From NCBI GenBank assembly GCA_940671915.1, contig CALNVZ010003426.1:21288733-21352732 (forward strand): a stretch of 64,000 nucleotides of DNA. The letters run 5' to 3'. The DNA comes from Paracentrotus lividus. Lineage: Eukaryota > Echinodermata > Echinoidea > Camarodonta > Echinidae. The notes beneath the pieces were generated by a model. That model ran no database searches, was not told the origin of the DNA, and saw nothing but the letters and a program-made list of their open reading frames with translations. Positions within the stretch are counted from its first letter, which is position 1, and each line of letters opens with the position of its first letter. Of this stretch, positions 60,701 to 64,000 are shown piece by piece. The position numbers and the translations under genes are program-made.

Positions 60701-63465
60701 ATATAGGTGGGGATACCACGTTACAACAATCGTAACTCATAATACAAGGCAACAAGACTTGACAATCTCTACAATTATTGTCAATACCAATAACATAACA
60801 ATAGCAATATACTCATTATCTGATAACTAATTGTTGCATAAAGAAAACATTTACATGATATCGTCTGTTGGGAGCCATAAGGGCGTTATTGCATCTTATA
60901 GATGTTCCGTTGAGAGCCATAAGGGCGCTATTACTGTACAAAGTCAATGGTATTAGCGCCCTTCTGGCACCAAACGGAACATCCTTGATCTGCAATAGCG
61001 CCCTTCTGGCTCCAAGCCGACGATATACTAAAATTTTGGGTGAATAAAACCACATGCATATAAGTCATCATTCCATTTCACGTCACCAACATTTCACTTC
61101 CCCAGAAAAATTATCTTTTACTCTTCGTAGAAGAAGGATAATAACAAAAAAAAACTATTGAGTGGTATTGCTGCCATGTCATGTAATTATGTTATGTTAC
61201 AACGCCAAGTTAATATATTTACCAGAAAATCCATGATGTTGACAAAAATTCACCTTGTCTTGTATCACTTTATATACGGTATGTTTATTAGAAGGGACTC
61301 CTGGCAAATAGTTTTGAATTATTCATTTTACAAAGGAAATCATGTCACTTCTAATTATTTCAGCCCTTATGCCCCTAGCTACCACAGTGCAAAGTTGATA
61401 GTTTTTTGTGGTATGTATTTATGTGAAGGCAAAGAGCTCATGGCTTGTCTAGTCAAAGGACATACATCTTCTTCATCTTGATTACCTCACTGTACAAGAT
61501 TGTTAAAAGAAACTTTGAAAGAAAATAACACAAAATATATTTATGTTGACCCCCTCCCTTTTTTTTGTAACAACCCCTCTCCTGCCCCCCCCCCCCAAAA
61601 AAAGAACAAAGAACAAAAAAAGGACCAAAAGAACCAACAACAAAAATTAAAAATTGTTCTATAAGTTTGGGTTTCATTACCAGTTTACCAAAATAGCACA
61701 AAGAAGAAGAAGAAGAAAAAGAAGGGGGGGAGAAGAAGAAAAAAAAAGAAGAAGAAGAAAGAGAAAAAAAATCTTACCTCTTGTTTTATCTCCCTTTCTA
61801 GCGTATAGGGGCTTCCCCACTCAGCAACCATCTTGATTCCATAGGAAGCATATTGACCATAGTCCCAGATAGTATATGCTGAGCTATGAGAGGCACCTAT
61901 CAGATCTGACCAATGATTACCATTGCCTGTCAAATATGATTATAATTAATAAAAAAATCCTTGGCTATTGATTCAATTTCTAGATAGACAATGCACATAT
62001 CTCTTGATTTACAAGATTCCATCTTACAAAGAAGATAATCAAACAAACATTGAAATGTGAAATTTCTTTTAGATGTATACAGTAAAATTAATAGCTAATC
62101 ATAAAAGCACATTAAGTAGCAAAAGAATCCTTCCTCAGGAAAACCACAGTGTGGTAAGCAGGAAAGCATAGTTCCTCTAGGAAACTCAGTATGATAAGTA
62201 GCATAGTATCCTTCTATTAGGAAACCACAGTGTGGTAAGCAGCATAGTATCCTTCCTCTAGGGAACCACAGTGTGGTAAGCAGCATAGTATCCTTCCTCT
62301 AGGGAACCACAGTGTGGTAAGCAGCATAGTATCCTTCCTCTAGGGAACCACAGTGTGGTAAGCAGCATAGTATCCTTCCTCTAGGGAGCCACAGTGTGGT
62401 AAGCAGCATAGTATCCTTCCTCTAGGGAACCACAGTGTCTTAAGCAGCATAGTATCCTTCCTCTAGGGAACCACAGTGTGGTAAGCATTATAAGAATCCT
62501 TTCTCTAGGAAACCACAGTGTGGTAAGTACCATAGTATCCTTCCTCTAAGAAACACAGTCGTGTAAGCAGTATAAGAATCCTTTCTCTAGGGAACCACAG
62601 TGTGGTAAGCAGCATAAAAATCCTTTCTCTAGAACCACAGTGTGTAAGTACCATAGTATCCTTCCTACTAGAAACCACAGTGTTAAGCAGTATTAAGAAT
62701 CCTTTCTCTAGGGAACCACAGTGTGGTAAGCAGCATAAAAATCCTTTCTCTAGCAAACCACAGTGTGGTAAGCAGCATAAGAATCCTGTCTCTAAGAAAC
62801 CACAGAGTGGTAAGCAGCATAAGATTTCATTCTCTAGGAAAACACAGTGTGGTAAGTAGCATAAGAATTCATTCTCTAGGAAACCACAGTGTGGTAAACA
62901 TTACAAGAATCTATTATCTATGAACCCACAGTGTGGTAAGCTGTGCAAGAATCCTTCCTCTATAAACCACATTGTGGTATGAAGCATAAAAATCTTCTTC
63001 TTGGATATCAGTGTTAACAGTGTAAAAATCAATTATCTGGGAAACCACAATGTGGTAAGAAGCATAAGATTCCTTCTTATAGGAAACCATAAAGTTGCAT
63101 AAAATACATTTTACGTGAAACCACAGTAAGGTAGCAGCATAATAATACCTCCTCTGGAAGTCTACACTTTGGTAAGCAAAATCCTTCCTTAAAGAAACAA
63201 CAGTGTGGTAAGCAGCGTAACAGTGGTAATTTCTGTAAGCATCCCTCTTATAGAAAACCCCAGTGTGATAGGACATCTAATTACATGTATGTACAAATAA
63301 CTCCCTGTAAAAACTTATTCTTACCTGTAGGGTATTGTCTAGGATGTGTCTGAGGAGTCCATGTACTAACGAAGGTAAATCTGTATTTGGCTTCTTCATG
63401 AGGAGGGGCACAACAAGCATAGGGGTCAGGAGTCGGGGATGGGGCTGGACCATTATCTGTATTTT
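52315..63465 (-). CDS. F-spondin-like secreted matrix protein, 3' part of gene (5' end outside window)
   Basis: Spondins are secreted matrix proteins with a Spondin_N domain and TSP1 repeats. Minus-strand exons: 63465-63325, 61926-61778, 59751-59491, 58998-58806, 58459-58128, 57581-57546, 54207-54037, 52490-52315 (stop TGA 52317-52315). Junction phases agree everywhere except after 58459-58128, where the frame is broken by one base. Spondin_N is recognised from AKYRFTFVSTW, GASHSSAYTIWDYGQYAS, MMGPSPDWCVGI, DAGTDSGIMY and PDNPRASFY. A Met/Pro repeat linker and two TSP1 exons follow, whereas vertebrate F-spondin has six TSP1 repeats. Upstream exons with signal peptide and any reeler domain lie beyond 63465. 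Which spondin paralogue this is remains open. Confidence 0.88.
53019..53304. repeat. Imperfect foldback repeat (GTCTAATTC-type)
   Basis: Repeated GGTCTAATT words on the left (for example TTGGTCTAATTCTCACTTGG) are mirrored by TTAGACAAAATGAGAATTAA and CATTAGACAAAATGAG on the right. The ends CCACTCGGTCTA and TAGGCGAAGTGG are weakly inverted. Non-coding; the boundaries are approximate. Confidence 0.5.
53464..53884 (-). pseudogene. Two decayed TSP1 exon duplicates
   Basis: Minus-strand 53884-53749 repeats the TSP1 exon at 54207-54037 from EWSECSKSCGKGK to CNMAR, keeping its cysteines and a GTAAGT donor. It has an in-frame TGA in place of an Arg codon after RIIK, and its 5' part (WG and before) plus acceptor are missing. 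A shorter remnant at 53510-53464 still reads KILRQKMIKRRSRN. Introns beside both copies also share blocks such as CATACTCCAAAATCTAATCA, so whole exon-plus-intron units were duplicated. Confidence 0.8.
54037..54207 (-). CDS. Penultimate TSP1 exon
   Basis: A 171-nt phase 1-1 exon encoding VDCMMTPWGEWSECSKSCGK and a tail ending MARC. The acceptor TTTGTAG and donor GTAAGT are clear. TSP1 domains on single phase 1-1 exons are typical of spondins and allow in-frame duplication, which fits the decayed copies next to it. Confidence 0.92.
54496..54580 (+). mobile_element. SINE-like 3' tail with (ATT)n
   Basis: GGGCCCGCCGGGAGAACAG followed by CTACCCTGGGTAAATAAA and an ATT-repeat tail. Unique sequence ending in a short tandem tail is typical of a retroposed SINE 3' end. 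The head is not identified. Confidence 0.4.
54762..54930. repeat. Poly-G run and poly-A run
   Basis: About 38 consecutive G at 54762-54799 and about 27 A at 54902-54928, with about 100 bases of unrecognised sequence between them. Runs of this length are rare, and their true size may differ from what is written. Confidence 0.9.
55199..55432. repeat. Repeat remnants: AAGTACCTTTTTGCGGGAAGG palindrome and a GCGCTATATAAAT tail
   Basis: 55199-55269 is a degenerate relative of the small palindrome at 11744-11828. At 55385-55432, GAGGCGCTATATAAATGATG followed by ATAATAATAA is a typical LINE/SINE 3' tail of marine invertebrates. A similar inverted-type fragment with TTTATAAAGCGCC occurs at about 49843-49905. 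Confidence 0.45.
56228..57265. mobile_element. 1.04-kb foldback element in spondin intron
   Basis: The left end AAACCCCTAAGAAAAAGTTT with CTCAAATCGA is mirrored by TCGATTTGCGAAACTTTTTG and AGGGGTTTA on the right. Internal blocks such as CATATTCTGATATTTTGTGC recur in direct and inverted orientation at about 56380, 56735 and 57090, so the element contains several copies of one unit. No coding capacity. Confidence 0.6.
57546..57581 (-). CDS. 36-nt linker micro-exon
   Basis: Minus strand: acceptor TTTCTTTAG, then 36 nt in phase 1-1 encoding TDIVTMPPKRR, then donor GTAGGT. The MPPK motif repeats the unit of the preceding linker exon, which supports it as a real exon joining the linker to the TSP1 exon at 54207. 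Confidence 0.65.
57925..57955. repeat. Poly-C run
   Basis: A run of about 24 C in the spondin intron. Nothing else notable nearby. Confidence 0.85.
58128..58459 (-). CDS. Met/Pro repeat linker exon with a frame break near its 3' end
   Basis: After acceptor TTTTGTTTTAG the exon joins in phase 1 to the Spondin_N exon and encodes tandem copies of a 12-13 residue unit, TMPPKVMGGHDP with HD/RD and S/L variants, about six clear copies and two divergent ones. The DNA repeat is 36-39 bases. The frame meets TAA at 58139-58137, eleven bases before a good donor (GTAGGC). A shift of one base after MPRK would keep the frame open and give phase 1, matching the next exon. Either the allele is truncated, the assembly has a one-base error, or a short isoform ends here. 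Confidence 0.75.
58806..63465 (-). CDS. Spondin_N domain exons
   Basis: Four exons: 63465-63325, 61926-61778, 59751-59491, 58998-58806, with phases 1-1, 1-0, 0-0, 0-1. The first begins with a Pro-rich lead and YACCAPP, matching the Cys pair at the domain start of F-spondin. The third carries PSPDWCVGISKENLCTADCGW, the most conserved stretch of the family. The fourth ends the domain (IRPITSTNPDNPRASFY, then VIIERVS). Relative to the family no part of the domain is obviously missing. Confidence 0.9.
59815..60170. repeat. Purine-rich (GA)n tract
   Basis: About 350 bases of GAGAGA-rich sequence on the + strand, just upstream of the spondin exon 59751-59491 (in its intron). The Ser/Leu-rich minus-strand frame across it is a low-complexity artefact. 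Confidence 0.9.
60858..61028. mobile_element. 170-bp palindromic MITE with duplicated arm motif
   Basis: TATCGTCTGTTGGGAGCC on the left is mirrored by GGCTCCAAGCCGACGATA on the right. Within each arm the word GAGCCATAAGGGCG (or its inverse CGCCCTTCTGGC) occurs twice, giving four copies arranged as two direct and two inverted. Non-coding, in a spondin intron. Confidence 0.7.
62125..63265. repeat. 41-bp minisatellite in spondin intron
   Basis: A tandem array whose best copies (about 62223-62460) have a 41-bp period: AACCACAGTGTGGTAAGCAG then CATAGTATCCTTCCTCTAGGG. Each unit contains the short palindrome CCACAGTGTGG. Copies become divergent toward both ends, and roughly 25-28 units fit the span. 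It fills most of the intron between exons 63465-63325 and 61926-61778. Open frames across it are repeat artefacts. Confidence 0.9.
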
Positions 63466-64000
63466 CTGAAAAGAGAGAAATAAGACATTAAATAGCAGGT
63501 CATAATTGAAAGATTTCGGTAAACCCAAGGGGTTGTCTTATTGAAAAGATAAATTATGTATTCTTGGGTTAGAAGAACCATTTTGTCACCAAATTTCCAA
63601 ACTAAAAGAGAAGATCCAAACTGATCGTTAGGAAAACAAGTGAATCCTCAAGTTTGCATTAATTATATTGCTGTTTTAGGCTGACATTTTTTTGGACACA
63701 ATTAAACTAATATTTAATCAGCTAATATGAATGAAATTTTACAAAGATATTGCAATTATGTCCAGGAAGACATTTATTTTCTAAATTCTTCTTTGTGTCA
63801 TCAATTCATAAAGATTTTCATGATTATTCAAAGTGTATGTTTTTCATGGCATAATGTGCTGACTATAATTGGCCAGTAACTTCACCATGCTCTAATTCTG
63901 CTCATGCACAATTCATAAATATACATGTATTGCATTCTAAAATTCAAAGAACCTCCATAACAAGAGAAAATGTATCACCACAGGATTGTTTGTAATCTGT
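63466..64000. other. Intron upstream of first visible spondin exon
   Basis: Begins with the acceptor TCTCTCTTTTCAG (minus strand) next to 63465. The rest is AT-rich with no recognised exon; the signal peptide and earlier exons must be beyond the window. Confidence 0.6.

Noticed and set aside
62125..63265. CRISPR-like array
   Set aside because: Units are contiguous with no unique spacers, and the context is a eukaryotic intron.
62095..63276. Several frames with repeated HCGF/PLWFP-type peptides
   Set aside because: They are translations of the 41-bp minisatellite and change frame freely.

Overview
The window looks like genomic DNA of a marine invertebrate deuterostome, most likely an echinoderm of sea-urchin type. 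It is AT-rich and intron-rich, has many ACATGTA-type words, several families of short palindromic (MITE-like) repeats and long GAT microsatellites. Its animal-specific genes keep vertebrate-like domain order. The species is an inference; a hemichordate or lancelet is not excluded.

Three genes can be built exon by exon with consistent splice phases. (1) On the + strand, 1455-18777, a TRIP11/GMAP-210 orthologue: a Golgi coiled-coil tether with a 1,324-codon central exon and the C-terminal GRAB domain. Its N-terminal exon lies upstream of the window. (2) On the + strand, with a likely promoter/5' exon at 26191-26432 and coding exons from 29006 to 44066, an atypical E2F of the E2F7/E2F8 class. 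It has two winged-helix DNA-binding domains and an unusually long C-terminus (1,798 residues predicted). (3) On the - strand, 63465-52315, the 3' part of an F-spondin-like secreted matrix gene: Spondin_N exons, a Met/Pro repeat linker (MPPKVMGG-type) and two TSP1 exons. Genes 2 and 3 are tail to tail, about 8 kb apart.

Most of the rest is mobile or repeated DNA: a broken non-LTR retrotransposon filling a TRIP11 intron up to the splice acceptor; a 2.9-kb TIR element with TA target duplication (23120-26054) holding nested palindromic elements; a 455-bp mariner-like MITE; several large foldback elements; a 41-bp minisatellite in the spondin gene; and (GAT)n arrays.

The most unusual observations are these. 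First, a family of inverted tRNA-Thr-like retroelements, one copy flanked by 15-bp direct repeats whose right copy lies in the polypyrimidine tract of an E2F exon, and another copy split by a second tRNA-derived SINE. Second, repeated decay of tandemly duplicated exons, at two places in TRIP11 and one in the spondin gene. Third, a one-base frame break in the spondin repeat linker. Fourth, a cluster of E2F-type sites in the likely promoter of the E2F gene itself. No operons, CRISPR arrays or prokaryotic-type systems are seen.
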